Source of the DNA: Apostichopus japonicus
Lineage: Eukaryota; Echinodermata; Holothuroidea; Aspidochirotida; Stichopodidae
Length of the DNA stretch: 64,000 nucleotides
Assembly (NCBI RefSeq): GCF_037975245.1
Contig: NC_092565.1
Coordinates: 2,863,499-2,927,498 of the forward strand
Direction of reading: 5' to 3'
Both the position numbers and the translations under genes were made by a program. Below the pieces are notes generated by a model, which worked only from the letters and a program-made list of their open reading frames with translations, was not told where the DNA came from and made no database searches. Positions 1-12,730 of this stretch are shown here, one piece after another (the first letter of the stretch is position 1; each line of letters opens with the position of its first letter).

Positions 1-138
1 TTTACTCGAAGGTGACGCCGCCACACTCTGCCATTTATGGTGTTTCTTGGGGAGGATTGTACACTAATATGTAGGTCACGCCAAGCAAAACCTTTATTCT
101 GAAAAAGTAAAATTTCTGACGTTATTGTGCCCTCTTCA

Positions 139-530
139 AGGGCGTAGGAACCGTAGCCCCCAGTGAAAAATATGGGGGGCGGAAGTATCATTCCGCCCCC
201 CCCCCCGCTTCGCAAGTCAGAAAGCCCCTTTTTCATTTCTCAATAAATGATAACAACATTCGTCATTTTACTCAGAACATTTTGGCAGAAAAAAAAGTCT
301 CATTTGGAGCACCAAATTGCATCTAAGGCCAGGTGAAAATGCAAAATTATTTACAAAATGGAGTGGGTTTTGAAGTGTGCTATATTGCACCAAATTGCAT
401 CTGAGGCCACCTGGAAATGCAAAAAATTTCCAAAGGGGAGGGGGACACCCCCTTAGACCTCTCCCCCAGGCCGGCCATCAGTCTTCAGCCCCCCCCCCCA
501 CACTCAAAAGTACCTTCCTACGCCACTGGT
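139..530. mobile_element. short TIR element (MITE) with 8-bp TSD
   Basis: The segment starts AGGGCGTAGGAACC and ends CCTTCCTACGCCACTGGT, imperfect inverted ends sharing GGCGTAGGAA. It is flanked on both sides by the perfect direct repeat CCTCTTCA (131-138 and 531-538), as expected for an 8-bp target-site duplication. It contains poly-C tracts and no coding sequence. The end motif TACGCCACTG recurs alone at 14816-14830, 51331-51342 and 54298-54312, so this is a multi-copy family. An 8-bp duplication fits hAT or related superfamilies; I do not assign one. Confidence 0.7.
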
Positions 531-574
531 CCTCTTCATGTACTATTGCGCGATAGGGGCACAACCATCTCTTT

Positions 575-648
575 TATAGCAATGGGGAGGGGAGGGGAGG
601 GGAGGGGAGGGGAGGGGAGGGGAGGGGAGGGGAGGGGAGGGGAGGGGG
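575..648. repeat. (GGGGA)n microsatellite
   Basis: About 14 tandem copies of GGGGA run on the plus strand, giving many GGGG runs spaced by one base. This is a strong formal G-quadruplex pattern. The flanks to about 1450 contain other G-rich low-complexity stretches (1309-1350) and a poly-C run (1201-1214), but no gene I can support. Confidence 0.9.
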
Positions 649-1453
649 ATAGGATATGATGGCATGTCGTGCAGGGCAGTGGTCTAAGAGGAGGGGTGTC
701 CTTTCCCATTTGAGAAATGTTTGGAAACTGGAGGGTGCTTAGTTGCACAAACGTTCTTTAATTTGCAACTTTTGAAACAACATTGAAGAAGTTTCGACTG
801 TTTAAGTTGTTGCCGCACATATATGTTATGTGTACTGTACATGTAACACTAGGGATTTTTGTAATATATATGTATAAACCATATTTGGGGAACTCGTGAA
901 AGCAAGTACACATCACAGGAAAATTATAGCTAACAATCAACTTAACAAATAAAACCTCACTATGGTTGTATAAGACCCAGCCAGTGTTGTTATGCTGGAA
1001 TTCTAAGTAATCTGCGAGAGTTCTCATTGTTAGTTCAAGAAAAATCGTGGTCACTGTGAAGGGCTGAGGATCCGCTTGCCTCAGGGCGGAAATACCTTGC
1101 GGATGTAGCTGGCAGTGAATAACGTCTATGTTGAATGATTGCCAAGCTTGACTCGACTGATTTAGAAATTGGTAAAATTCACTGACAGATCTCTTCGAAC
1201 AACCCCCCCCCCCCCCTTCCAAGTGATGTATTTTAATATACATGGTTTATAACATGCACATTACAATTAAAAGAATATTCAGGTGTGGAGGAAGACGTTT
1301 AACCTGGGAGGAGATGGGGTGGGAGGGGTAGGAGGGGGTGGGAGGGGGCACAAACTTAGAAGGACAGTGAGACATGTAACTTCAACGGGGAAAACAACAA
1401 AGTGGCCGCGATACTCGCCCACAAAATTGATGATCATCTCCATGGGTATGCTT

Positions 1454-2865
1454 TAGGGATGCACCGGATCCAAATTTTTGGATCCGGCCGGAACCGGATT
1501 TTGCCGGATAGTACATGAAATCCGGCCGGAACCGGATTTTTTCATTACACAAAAGAAAATCATTAATAAGAAGTAGAAGTATGAAACAAGGAGCAAATCT
1601 TAGGTGAGGTATATGCATATTATAAAGAAGGTGAAATTAAGACCCCATTTATGAGATTAAATATGACTTGAAGTGGTGTAATCTACATTCTGTAATAAAA
1701 TAACTGCAATATAATTGTTGACAAGCTTGAAGCTTGATACAGTATGTAAATTTGTTTGCTGGAAAAATACTGCATACTACCTATGAAGTTTGTTTTAAAA
1801 CGGGAAGCTACATTTCACAAATCTCATACTTTATACTGAATAAAAAGATTATTTAATTGTTGTAGTAACACTACTATCAGGATTTAGAATTGTCTTTCAT
1901 TATTCATTATTTGGTAACAAATTTTTACACTGCAATATTATCTGTAAAAAAAAAGAAAAAGCATTGTACCTTTCCAGAAGTGGAAGAAAATTCTCATCTA
2001 TCTTTTATCTATCCTTTAAAATGGAATTGAATGTTCATTAGAACACTTAATGATTTAGGTTTTTCATGAACTTTTAGGAACTTTCATGGTGACAAGAGAT
2101 ATCTCTTTCTGTGAGAAAATTAGACACTGTTTTTCTGTGACTGGCACCCCATTTGGTGGAAACTCTTCTGGTCCATTGCTTCATCTATTTATAAAAGTGC
2201 AAAGATTACAATTTGCATATTGCCATGACCACAAACAATAAGTAACAATTGACAGCTTTCTAGACAGGAAATGGACTGTAGTGGTCCACAAAAAGATCCA
2301 TTGTTTTGACTTAAGGTCCTAATGCACATGTTTGGATTTTGGACATTTCATTTCATGCAAGTGTTTCTCTCTGACCATATAAGAGATTGTTTCACACATA
2401 AAAATTCAGAGAAAACATGAATGCCAACAATAATGGGAAAGTAAAGATTCAATGGAACAGTATTTTGACTGATAAGTATATGAATGGTCTATTTTAACTG
2501 CACAATATTAAACTGATGAAGGCTGCAAGAAATGATTTCACTGTATTTGTTATATACAGCTTCATATTATTACAGTAGTTGTATTATTTTGGTTGATCTT
2601 TAGAAACAGTGGGTCAGACCATTGAGAAAATTAAATTAAACATGTTAAACCTAATTTTTCCTTACTTTGAATGTTTTTATTAATTTTTTATAATAGTTTA
2701 CATTGATTTAAGTTAATACCAACACCTTTTCAAGGAATAATTCAGGCCAGATTTTGAAAAAGATCCGGCCGGATATTTTTCAAAATCCGGCCGGAACCGG
2801 AACCGGATAATTTCTCACTATCCGGCCGGATAGTCCGGCCGGACCGGATATCCGGTGCATCCCTA
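1454..2865. mobile_element. non-autonomous hAT-like transposon
   Basis: The ends are perfect 16-bp inverted repeats TAGGGATGCACCGGAT. The flanks are GTATGCTT (1446-1453) and GTATGCGT (2866-2873), an 8-bp target-site duplication with one mismatch. The TAGGG-type end plus 8-bp duplication is the hAT signature. Both subterminal regions (1470-1545 and 2763-2855) carry repeated CCGG-type words such as GGCCGGAACCGGATTTT, probably transposase-binding repeats. The AT-rich interior has no transposase ORF, so mobility would depend on a transposase supplied elsewhere. Confidence 0.88.
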
Positions 2866-2873
2866 GTATGCGT

Positions 2874-5160
2874 ACCACAAATTCCTGTATTTGAATGTTT
2901 ATCACTAATAAGGCACTTTTTAAGTAATTTATGGAATTGTCAATAACGGGCACTTTTAAATAACAGAAGTGTATTTCCTTGTTATTGAAAAAAAATCGGG
3001 AAAAGGTGTCGTTCTTATAAAAGGAACACTTTATGAATAGGGTTTTTCGCAAAAGTAAGTGGGGTTGGGGGCGGGGGACGTTCGATTTAGTCGAACGTGC
3101 CCTCGGCAGCGACGATTCTGGGTGAAGTTTGTGTTGAAGGTGTTATAGGCTGGTGATACACGACCGCCAAAGGGAAAACAGGTACGTAAAAGCAAGGTTG
3201 TTCCTTTTGGTGAACCAAAACCGCATCGGAATATAACTTAAGGTTTGCAACTGAAACAAAATAATAGCCTATACGTTCAATTTGCGAAACACAAAATTTC
3301 CTTGGTTTGAGTCAACCGTTAAGTATTAAGTTTAAGTATATCGAATGGCTGTATAACTTACATACTATGATTGTAGCGTTTCCAATTGTGTTAAAATATC
3401 ACGTGGTCTAATCAGAATGACCAAAAGGTACAACCCAAAGTACATACCCAAACATGCAGATTTAAGAGAACATGCATTGTACTAACCAACAACAAACTAA
3501 CGGATGACGCAATGATGACGTAACATAGAGTGATTATTCCCTCATTGAGTTTGACAAACTTTGACGTTGTACATGTCATTTCTTGAAATATTTACAATTT
3601 ACATATAATACTTTTAGTTGATCTGCACATAATTTCTTGGTAAACTAATAACCGACCTAATCAAGGATGGCAGTCAACTTTATCATGCTGTGGGTAAACT
3701 CTACTTTACAAATCTGTTATCTTGAAATTCGCAGGCGGTCTACAACAAATACATGGTAACTGGAAGAAAATATAAAGGTCACGAGAAGTTGACTCTCAAA
3801 TCCATGCATCTCCTACTTTTGGTCAGAAGGATTAATTTATTTTAAAGAAAAGAAAAATGCTAACTCACTGTCAAGGAGACAATTTTATTAACTCTCCTAA
3901 ATATGCTATTTTTTTTCATCTGGCACGCACGCAAAGCTAAATATTATGAAATTATTCTATTCCCCAATGAGCCGACAAAGTGAATCCTTCAGACACCAAT
4001 AATTACTGAGACATATCAATCCCTTTAAACATATAAAGACTACGACTACCAGATCCGTGGCTTGCATATCACATTATCTGATTAACCGGTAAAGTGGATT
4101 AAACATTATATGACATTGATTTAATAAACTTCAAAAGCTCTTGAGTACAGCTTACACCAGTTAAAGGAGTATACCGAGATCATACATACCACAGATGGCT
4201 TAATACTGTATATGGACGAGATCCGGGCGAACTGACGTTACAGTGTAATTAATTGAACAGGTGTGTAAGGGTGGAGAGGTGGAGGGGTGGAGGGGGGCGA
4301 AGCTGGAGAAGACACACCTCCTCTAAAGAAACATCAGAATATTTGATGCTAAATGGTGTATTCTGAGGCATATGTAGACAATAAATTATAGGTGTATAAT
4401 TAGGTCTAACGCAAGTGTTAAAAAAGTACAATCGCATCATTGTTTGAGGCTGAAAAAAAGGGGGGGGGTGTACACCCCTTACTATGGTTTGACACAATAA
4501 ATGGGGTTGGACTGGGAAGGAAAGGCTCTTTCCAGAATCTGGAAGCAGTCTTCAAGAACAAGGACAGTTTGTCAGAACGTCGGTGGAAGAATTTGTAGCT
4601 CAGCAAGCTGCGATAGGTATCACCATCACTATAATTGTACTTAATATATCTTTTTGTTTATAACGTGAGAAGTGTCTCCAGTAGTGATGTAACAGCCATC
4701 CTGGCCCTAGTGCATATGTCAAGAATACATCAATAAGTATATATTATCGGGTTATATGCTGCTTTAATATTGAGCCGTTTAGTGGAAGAGCGAGCGAACA
4801 CCGGATATAGGGAAATGTGCTTGACTTGGCGCGCATCGATGTAATGTACGGTACCATTATTCAAACATATTATATAGAAAATGTTGTATGACCCTCTGCT
4901 TGCATTTCTAATCTGGGTTCGTAGTGTTATAAATAAACAGCAAAAACACAGGATATATACTGTCATCACTGTATAGAAAGATGACGATTGTCACTGTTGA
5001 AAGTGTGACAGAACAAATCATTTCTACGTAGTTTACTCATCTTTATAAATGTGTGCAGCATTTCTTTCATCGTAGAATAATCGATTGAGCAATATCATCA
5101 GTTAAATGGAATGTATAAAAGTAATATTTAATCTCGTGTCGTTTCATTTATCTCATTTCT
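2874..5160. other. intergenic, no gene seen
   Basis: I see no conserved coding sequence. Short ORFs here lack splice context and recognisable motifs, and several are produced by poly-G or poly-C runs (4449-4459). Confidence 0.5.
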
Positions 5161-5193
5161 GATGCAAATTCATCATCATCTAAGCTCATTGAG

Positions 5194-5242
5194 AGAGAGA
5201 GAGAGGTGGAGAGATGGAAAGCGGGGGGGGGGGGGGGGGGGA
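5194..5242. repeat. (GA)n followed by a G18 run
   Basis: A GAGAGA microsatellite passes into AGAGATGGAAAGC and then an uninterrupted run of about 18 G. It is purine-only on the plus strand and lies immediately upstream of the foldback-like element. Confidence 0.85.
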
Positions 5243-5293
5243 TTGCAATGTCAGCAGCGACTATACCACTGATCGCATAGTCGGTAATTACAG

Positions 5294-5735
5294 CTCCCGT
5301 TAGTTTCTGGACCCGTTAGTTTCCTCCCCGGAAGAAAACGTTAGTTTCCTCCCCTTAACCATAGAGGAGGAAAGTAACGTTTTTAAGGGGAGGAAACTAA
5401 CGTTTTTCAAGGGAGGAAAGAGAGAAAGCACATTGGCTAGGCTATGTGGCAAGCGTTTATTAAGGTAGTGAAGCAACTGTAGTAAATGTCATTTATGATT
5501 AAGTAGATTTTAAGTGAAAGAAAGTAACATATTTCTGGGACTCGGAGGCTATGTTGGAAGATATTATACAAGTTATATACACTCACACAACTTTCTTTAG
5601 CTTACTCTACAAAGAAAATATGCCGTCAGAGCCTACACCAGAACAAACAGTCTCCTCCCTTGAAAATAGTATGTTAGTTTCCTTAACTTCCAAACGCGTT
5701 ATTTCCTCCCTTATCGTTACTTGTCTCCCTTAAAT
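5294..5735. mobile_element. foldback-like element with GTTAGTTTCCTCC arms
   Basis: The left arm repeats GTTAGTTTCCTCCCC and then its complement AGGGGAGGAAACTAAC. Within it, 5335-5358 and 5383-5406 form a perfect 24-bp inverted repeat around a 24-bp loop. The right arm (5648-5732) carries diverged copies such as TTAGTTTCCTTAAC and ATTTCCTCCCTTA. A further inverted pair, TTGGCTAGGCTATGT near 5433-5447 and its complement near 5777-5793, lies outside or within the arms. I cannot set the ends or find a target duplication, so the boundaries are approximate. Confidence 0.5.
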
Positions 5736-6635
5736 CATTTCCTATAGTTATTCCACTAACTACATATATTCTTCCTACATAGCCTAGCCAATATGCCTCT
5801 ACTGAAAAACGCTCATACTATTACGGTTAGATTTGTCTAACACGGCAACATGCAGAAACACTGTACTCAAAGCCGAAAGCTTCATTGGTACAAATCCTTT
5901 GACCAGCGGAGGCCAGACGGTCATTCCTCAGAAAGTTTGCTATTACTAAAAACATAGGGCCAGCACTGCTTGTCAACGTGAGAAGAAGAAAAAAATAGCA
6001 GTTAGGATAAAATTATCAAAGGAGTATTAAAATTGTACTTGGTACTATTAAAATTAGTAAATGTTGATAATATTATGTATTTAACATATCCTTCAATGTT
6101 AAAATATGTTGTGTTTGATACAGAAATTGTTAACCACATATACAATAATCCATGTACCGAAAGCGTTGTAGGTTAGTCCATTATGTTGATATGGGTAACG
6201 TTAGATGGCTTTAAATGAAAAACAAAATTGGATGTATATATCTATAAGAAAATAACTGCTTGTTTGGCAGATGGCGTATAAGGAACACATTTCCTTTTTA
6301 TGTAGGCCTTTTCTGAAGTAAAGTTCTCATTTGTCTACTCACAAATGTATATTACATGCCAACCTAACACAATGCGAGTAGAACCCCCGTGACAAATCTT
6401 ATGCGGTACAGGTAGAACCCCTGTAATGTCATCTGCGAATTAATCGGGTCACAATTCCGGAGTCTATATGCACGCTAATTTCTTCAATACCGCCCAAATT
6501 ACCTTTCGGGAAAACATTTAATACTGTAGTTTTGATTTATCTCCTTTTCTGCTCCAAATTCATCAACTTCAAAGATCATCATGAAACGGGTTGACGGTCG
6601 TATACGAACAGTCATGTGTTCCGAGAATGTTGTTA

Positions 6636-7217
6636 ATGTATCAATCTGTAAGAATCCTTCACAGTATCAATCCCTAAGAATATTTCACAGTATCAATCTG
6701 TAAGAATCCTTCACAGTATCAATCTGTAAGAACCATTCACAGTATCAATCTGTAAGAATCCTTCACAGTATCAATCTGTAAGAATCCTTCACAGTATCAA
6801 TCTGTAAGAATCCTTCACAGTATCAATCTGTAAGAACCATTCACAGTATCAATCTGTAAGAATCCTTCACAGTATCAATCCCTAAGAATATTTCACAGTA
6901 TCAATCTGTAAGAATCCTTCACAGTATCAATCTGTAAGAACCATTAACAGTATCAATCTGTAAGAACCATTAACAGTATCAATCTGTAAGAACCATTCAC
7001 AGTATCAATCTGTAAGAATCCTTCACAGTGTCAATCTGTAAGAATCCTTCACAGTGTCAATCTGTAAGAACCATTCACAGTATCAATCTGTAAGAATCCT
7101 TCACTGGATCAATCTGTAAGAATCCTTCACAGTATCAATCTGTAAGAATCCTTCACAGTATCAATCTGTAAGATTGTAAGAATCCTTCACAGGATCAATC
7201 TGTAAGAATCTTTCACA
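6636..7217. repeat. 26-bp minisatellite, about 22 copies
   Basis: Tandem units read CACAGTATCAATCTGTAAGA followed by ATCCTT. Most units end ATCCTTCAC; others end ACCATTCAC, ACCATTAAC or ATATTTCAC. The last class is preceded by CCCTAAG instead of TGTAAG, and its two copies (near 6660 and 6885) are about nine units apart, suggesting block duplication. An irregular junction near 7168-7180 shows a partial unit. Confidence 0.95.
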
Positions 7218-7230
7218 TTATGTATATGGG

Positions 7231-7342
7231 TAGTCTATACTGTATGAATCATAACCAGGGGGTCGCCATGGGTTCAACCAGTTCTGTGTCTATAACCATG
7301 CATACAGGGAAATTCAAACCGCGTCCCTTCCTTTAACTAACG
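7231..7342. repeat. interspersed repeat, copy 1 of 2
   Basis: This matches 10342-10456 at roughly 80 percent by eye. Shared words are GTCTATACT, TCATAACCAGGGGG, GGGTTCAACC, TTCTGTGT and GAAATTCAAACC. Same orientation, about 3.1 kb apart. I do not recognise the family and see no coding potential. Confidence 0.7.
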
Positions 7343-9449
7343 TAACAAATAATGCATATTTAGGCTTCACTTTGTAATTCTGTCAATATTCATTTATGGT
7401 TTCATCAGAGTGTGGCAAATGGCTGTGGAAATCATAGAAATATTAAAGTTTATCTTTCAAATCAAATCCTGTAATTTCATTTTCCCTCTTTATGAAGCTG
7501 TCTAAACATTAAACAGTTAAGACACTCACCGAGTCATCGAATATTCATTTTGCTATTATTTCGGGGCTAAAGGTCACATAGTTTACCCCAACCCCCAACG
7601 ACGAGGGCGCAAAACTACCATTTGTAGCAGTGTAAACCAACCTCTCCATTGAATTGGCTTCTGATTAGCACATTGACCTTGGAGGAATAAAGGTGGCCAC
7701 CATGTGTTCGGAAAAAATAGCAAAATATTATCAAAAATTGTTGAATATTATGACTATCAAATTTTCCTTTGCGGAAGGAGTTTACAGTAAATTGTCCGTG
7801 ACCTGGGTTTTGACTAGCCAGTATTTAGGCCTGGGTGGTCTATTAATTGTTGACATATCAATCCATAGACTGTGGTTACGAAGATTAAGATTGTCAGGTC
7901 GAAAAATATTTCGTTCAAGCCTATGTGGGGGAGGGATATGTACAGGATTTGGTTGACGATATTCCACAGTGTTTACCTGTGGTCCCCCAAGATCACAGCC
8001 GTACATTTACGGACCTGTCCCGGATTAAGGGATAGCGTCTCGTGTCAGCAGTGATTAGGCGATGTATAGATAAGCTTACAGAGAATGGAGGGTCCTTAAA
8101 GATCATCGCTATTGGTCGCAAATATGGCTAGATAATCAAACAATTGGTCACTCATACTCTAACTTCAGCAAGCATTTTACTACCACACTCAACATACTGT
8201 TTTCCTCTCTGAAACATTTAATTGTCTAATTTAACCAGGGAAATTTAACTCTCCGACTGTCTAGAAGTAACTTAAAAAAAATCTGGGGCCAAAAGTGATG
8301 AGGCTTAGCCTATAAAGTAAGCTCTGAAGACAGATTGTAGTGTCCGTTAAAGCCAGCACTTTATCGTGAAGTAAACATTCGTCCTCTAGTGTGAATCGGC
8401 AATATTACTACGAAGCGACCATTGTTTCCGTCCAGAAAGGGGGGGGGGGGTATAATTGGGCCAGGGGAGAGGGGGTTGAACTAGTTTGTTTATTAAAGGT
8501 TTTTTATTTCGCCGAGGTGCCCTACATAATATCAGTAATATGAGCAACAATTTGTGTTTTATCGTTAAATTACACAGAATTGAAGGGACAAAACTGACTC
8601 TGCCGGTAGGCCATGTCAAAATATGATTGCAGTTAATGGAACTAAACTATGCCGCAGTCATTCGCTTTAACTAGCTATTAGTTGATAGTTCCTGCATACG
8701 GTTATGATAAAAAAGAGACAAATTTGTTTCATCCGTGCTGATTATTTGATCATAAGGTAGGTCAAAGCGAACACTGGCTCAAATTTAGTATCGGCAACAT
8801 CATTTGTTTCTTGAATTGAACTGTTGAATCTTACTCTAAGACAACCCAACTTGTTGTATTTTTAACGTTCCTCTTCTCTCGCCACCAAATACTACTGAAA
8901 CATACTCTTCATTATAACGTGTTGTAGTAATGGCTCAGCTGCAGATGCACAAATTTTGTGTTAAATTTGTCACACTCCGGCGTTAGTATGTACTCTTGGA
9001 AAGACAAGGGACTTGGAGACAGTATCTATTACTGTTATTGGTCGTCACCACGGTTCTACGACTGGGTGGGGGTGTTTGCATGGGGGGGGGGAGGTGTTGG
9101 TACGTTTTCTTGACAAACATCTGTTCGTCCCGAATATCCCATAGCCCATGCTCCTATAGCTCAGGCGTCATGGATATTGACTGTCCGTGCTACCAAAAAA
9201 ATAATGAACAATAAAGTCAACAATATTTTTCTTTCATAACCCGTCGAAATTTCAATTATGTATACATATGAGATAACATTTCGAGACAAAATGTCGACAA
9301 TTTTGGATACAGTGTCGAAAATTAGGGATAAAACGTCAAACATGACGATGTATAAGCGAAAATCATTCTATCATGAAGCATTTATTCTGAATAATTAATA
9401 GAATCACGGGAAGCGACGAGGGCAAAGAGAGTGTTTCGCCAGGACTCTA
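7343..9449. other. intergenic, no gene seen
   Basis: I see no coding region with conserved motifs. The stretch has poly-G runs (8439-8450, 9080-9090) and, at 9240-9345, a loose array of TCGAAA/GTCGA words like the one at 50310-50530. Confidence 0.45.
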
Positions 9450-9811
9450 CAGCAGGGAGTTCCCTAACTTTATCCCCCCCCCCCACGAACCCCCAGTGGA
9501 TGTCAGAATTGTCCACGAACCTCCAACTTTTCGAGACACGATCTGAGTCATTATTATACTATAATACGCATAACAGGCTGTTCCATTATTCAATTATTTT
9601 ATTCCATACACGGTACGGTACCACTATGGCAACATATGCGTATGGAACGCGAAAAGAGTTTGTCGATACTTTTGTACATTACTAAATTATATGATATATC
9701 AGATTTTAGTTCAACAAAAGTACTCTAGTTTTGACTTTCAGAAACGTCTCACGAACCCCCTGGGATGGACTCACGTACCCCCTGGGGGTTCATGCACCCC
9801 AGCACAGGGAG
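9450..9811. mobile_element. hAT (Charlie-like) MITE remnant
   Basis: The left end CAGGGAGTTCCCTAACTTTA resembles the common hAT end CAGNGGTTCCCAAACTTT. It is followed by a C-rich CACGAACCCCC block. The right side has CACGTACCCCCTGGGGGTTC and CACCCCAG, a typical subterminal palindrome of such elements, but the right terminus is degraded. I found no matching target duplication. Confidence 0.45.
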
Positions 9812-12730
9812 CCCATCAAGAAAACTCCCAAACATTATTAAGGAATAAAGAGTATAGCATAACAAGAAATAAAACCACTATTTGCCTGATTTATCGCATC
9901 TTCATTACGTACGGCTTATTATATACATATAGCCCCCAAACTTGTGTACGGTTTGTAACCTTCCTATAGTTTGAATCACACCGTGTGCCCTTTCTATAAA
10001 TGTAATTCAATAGATAGATGTGTAACAAAGTCACTCCATAATGAACTGAAAAATAACACATTCACTAAATGTTAATACACACTTTAAAATTAATTTCCGT
10101 GTGTGGATGTGTTGTTCATACAATAAACGTGATGTTTCGCATAATAATTCAATTGGACTCTTTTCTCAGGTCGCAACGTGACATACAAATGAACACACAC
10201 AGAACCATGTGTTTCATAATAATGTCAAAAGATGCTGCCTACTTACTTCAGTGGGGGGAGGGGTCACAGTGGAGGGGTAAATGGGGACGACATTCCATCA
10301 AATGTCCCCCCCCCCAAATACGATGTCTGTCATTATGTTAAAAGTCTATACTTTATGAGTCATAACCAGGGGGAAGTGCCATGATGGGTTCAACCCATTC
10401 TGTGTATGTTACTATATGCACACAGTGAAATTCAAACCACGCTCCTTCTTTAAGTGAAATTTAATTGACAAAAGTAATCATTATGGCTACGGTAACAAAT
10501 GTAGTGACCACTGAGAGTAAGGCCTATACGGTATGCAATATGCACTAAAGAAAAACACTAGATATCGCCAACTGAAACAATACATCGGTTCTCGCAGGAA
10601 TGAGCAGATGAGATAAGAACACATGTATTCCCCACAGCTTTATAAACTATATTTAATAGACCTGTTGTAGCAATTTGCCCTCTAGTGTGGTCTCACAAAG
10701 TTATTTTTTGCAAAATAGTTCGTATTTATAGGCAAACTTTAATGAAACAATATTTTCAGCGTTTTGGAAATCTCCGACTGAAAATGCTAGCCACAAAAGT
10801 GAAGCAAACGTACGGTTTATCATTAAATGTGATAAATTTTTCTATCCAAAAAGAAGGGATGAACTTTTTCAACTCTCCCCCCCCCCCCTCCAACGAATCT
10901 TCCCCCTGAATATTGATTGACGAGTACTTTACTAAACTTAGTCCTGGTAAAAGTCCCTTCTTGGAACCCCCTCCACCGCCCGCTCCACTTTGTAATTCTT
11001 AGGCCGTAATAATTTTGTTCCCTACCAATATGGAATTGGAGAGGGATACTGACTTGCTTACATAACAAGCCTTGTATATTGACCGCGTCACGTAATCCAG
11101 TAGGTATGCACTCTACCTCCCATACACATACACTCACGCATCAACACGCGTCAAACCTATAGCCAAGTACATAGCTGTATTTTTTATATATATGTATGCC
11201 ATGCTTGGTTACATCATTGCCAATTCCAGTATATGCAGTTCTAAACTACCATGGCTTCTCCAATCAGATTTGATTATAATTTAAATGAAAATGACATCTT
11301 ATCGTAATTTCTCTTCTACATAATAAATCGATGTTTTGTTTTATATTAACCAAAGACCTTGAAGAAAGACCATATCTCCGAGGGTGACCACAATATGATT
11401 GTTTTAATGGGCCACAAGCTGAGGGCAAAGTTGCCAAGGAAAGCGGAGACGGCAAGTGGTTTAAATGATAGCCGACTATTCATTACTGTTACCATGACAA
11501 CCCACGATTAAAGTAGGACATGTGTTCTTTAATACTGACCAAAAGAACAAAGGATTTATGTAACGGCATAATAGACCTATACTTTTACTTAAAACCTGGA
11601 AATAAATTATTTAAATTGTTTCTGTTTTTTTTTCCAGATATTAGGCCTACATAGAATACGCCCTTGTAGAGTGGACATGCACACAAACACATCGTCTCTA
11701 TGCATGATCTTTGGGCCGCTACAAAAGATGCGATCGTGGTCGACTGATCGAAACAAACTGAAGTGCAGTTTATTTCAGTTTCTTTAATCAAGTAGTAAAT
11801 AGTGTATTTTCGTCTTCACACTTTCATTGTCGGCATGAATCTCATTGTTTTGTCCCGATTCTGTTTCAAACTACAGATTCGCCTACATATTATAAATACC
11901 AAACTACACATTTTCACATCTGCTCAATTATAGCAATACAAACCCCAAATTATTAGTTGCGAGTCCATTCGAGTAGAAATAGTACTACACTAAACCGCCG
12001 TGTGAATGTCTGCCGATGATACGGCTACAAATTTCTTCGAAATGGCGAAAGGCCAACTTAAGGTAGAAACACATACTGTTATATATTTACGTACATCGGA
12101 TTAAAATCCGGGCATAAAGACGAAAAATTGTTTTCGAATGCATTTCATTTCTTGGCAAAATATCGCTTTGAAAGATAACCCAGTTTTCTTAAGAAACCAG
12201 CATTCTCGCAGCGGTGATTTTAAGCTCCTAAAACATGAATCATTGTGTGGCCCGAGCATTGCACTTTAATCAAGTACGAGCATTGCGTGACCTCATGTCA
12301 AATTTTATCATGTCTTGGCAATTTTATTACTCATCATTAAATTAAAAGTGACCTTTAATTCTTTTGAAAGAAACAAGACATCCGTGAATAACGTCACATC
12401 GCTTCGATAACGGGCGATAAACTTTAGCTAACGAGATTGCGGAATTCAGAAGGCGGCGGGATACACAGTTTTTATCATTGTCCCTTGTCATGTTATACAG
12501 ATTCTGTTATACCAGGGAGCTGCCATCTGAATGTCTGGGTAAATTTGTTAAGGCCGTCATTGCATTGTCGTACAACCTACTGCAGTCTGCATTTGAATCA
12601 ATCCCAGGTACGTAATATATTTCACACAAGAAAAAATTAAAAATGTAAATTGTTAGCAAAACTAGTACTTGTGTATGTGCTTAAAAAGCTACACAAGTGC
12701 CAGCATTTGGCATCTGAGCACCTTCAAATA
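9812..12730. other. intergenic, no gene seen
   Basis: Only unsupported short ORFs occur here, several created by poly-C or poly-G tracts (10303-10313, 10876-10889). The second copy of the 7.2-kb repeat lies at 10342-10456. Confidence 0.45.
10342..10456. repeat. interspersed repeat, copy 2 of 2
   Basis: Diverged copy of 7231-7342. The shared blocks run from GTCTATACT through CATAACCAGGGGG and GGGTTCAACC to GAAATTCAAACC. Confidence 0.7.

Noticed and set aside
417..748. ORFs reading GGEGRGGEGRG and SPPLPSPPLP
   Set aside because: Translations of the (GGGGA)n microsatellite.
6636..7217. CRISPR-like appearance of regularly spaced repeats
   Set aside because: Units are contiguous 26-mers without unique spacers, and the window is eukaryotic; it is a minisatellite.
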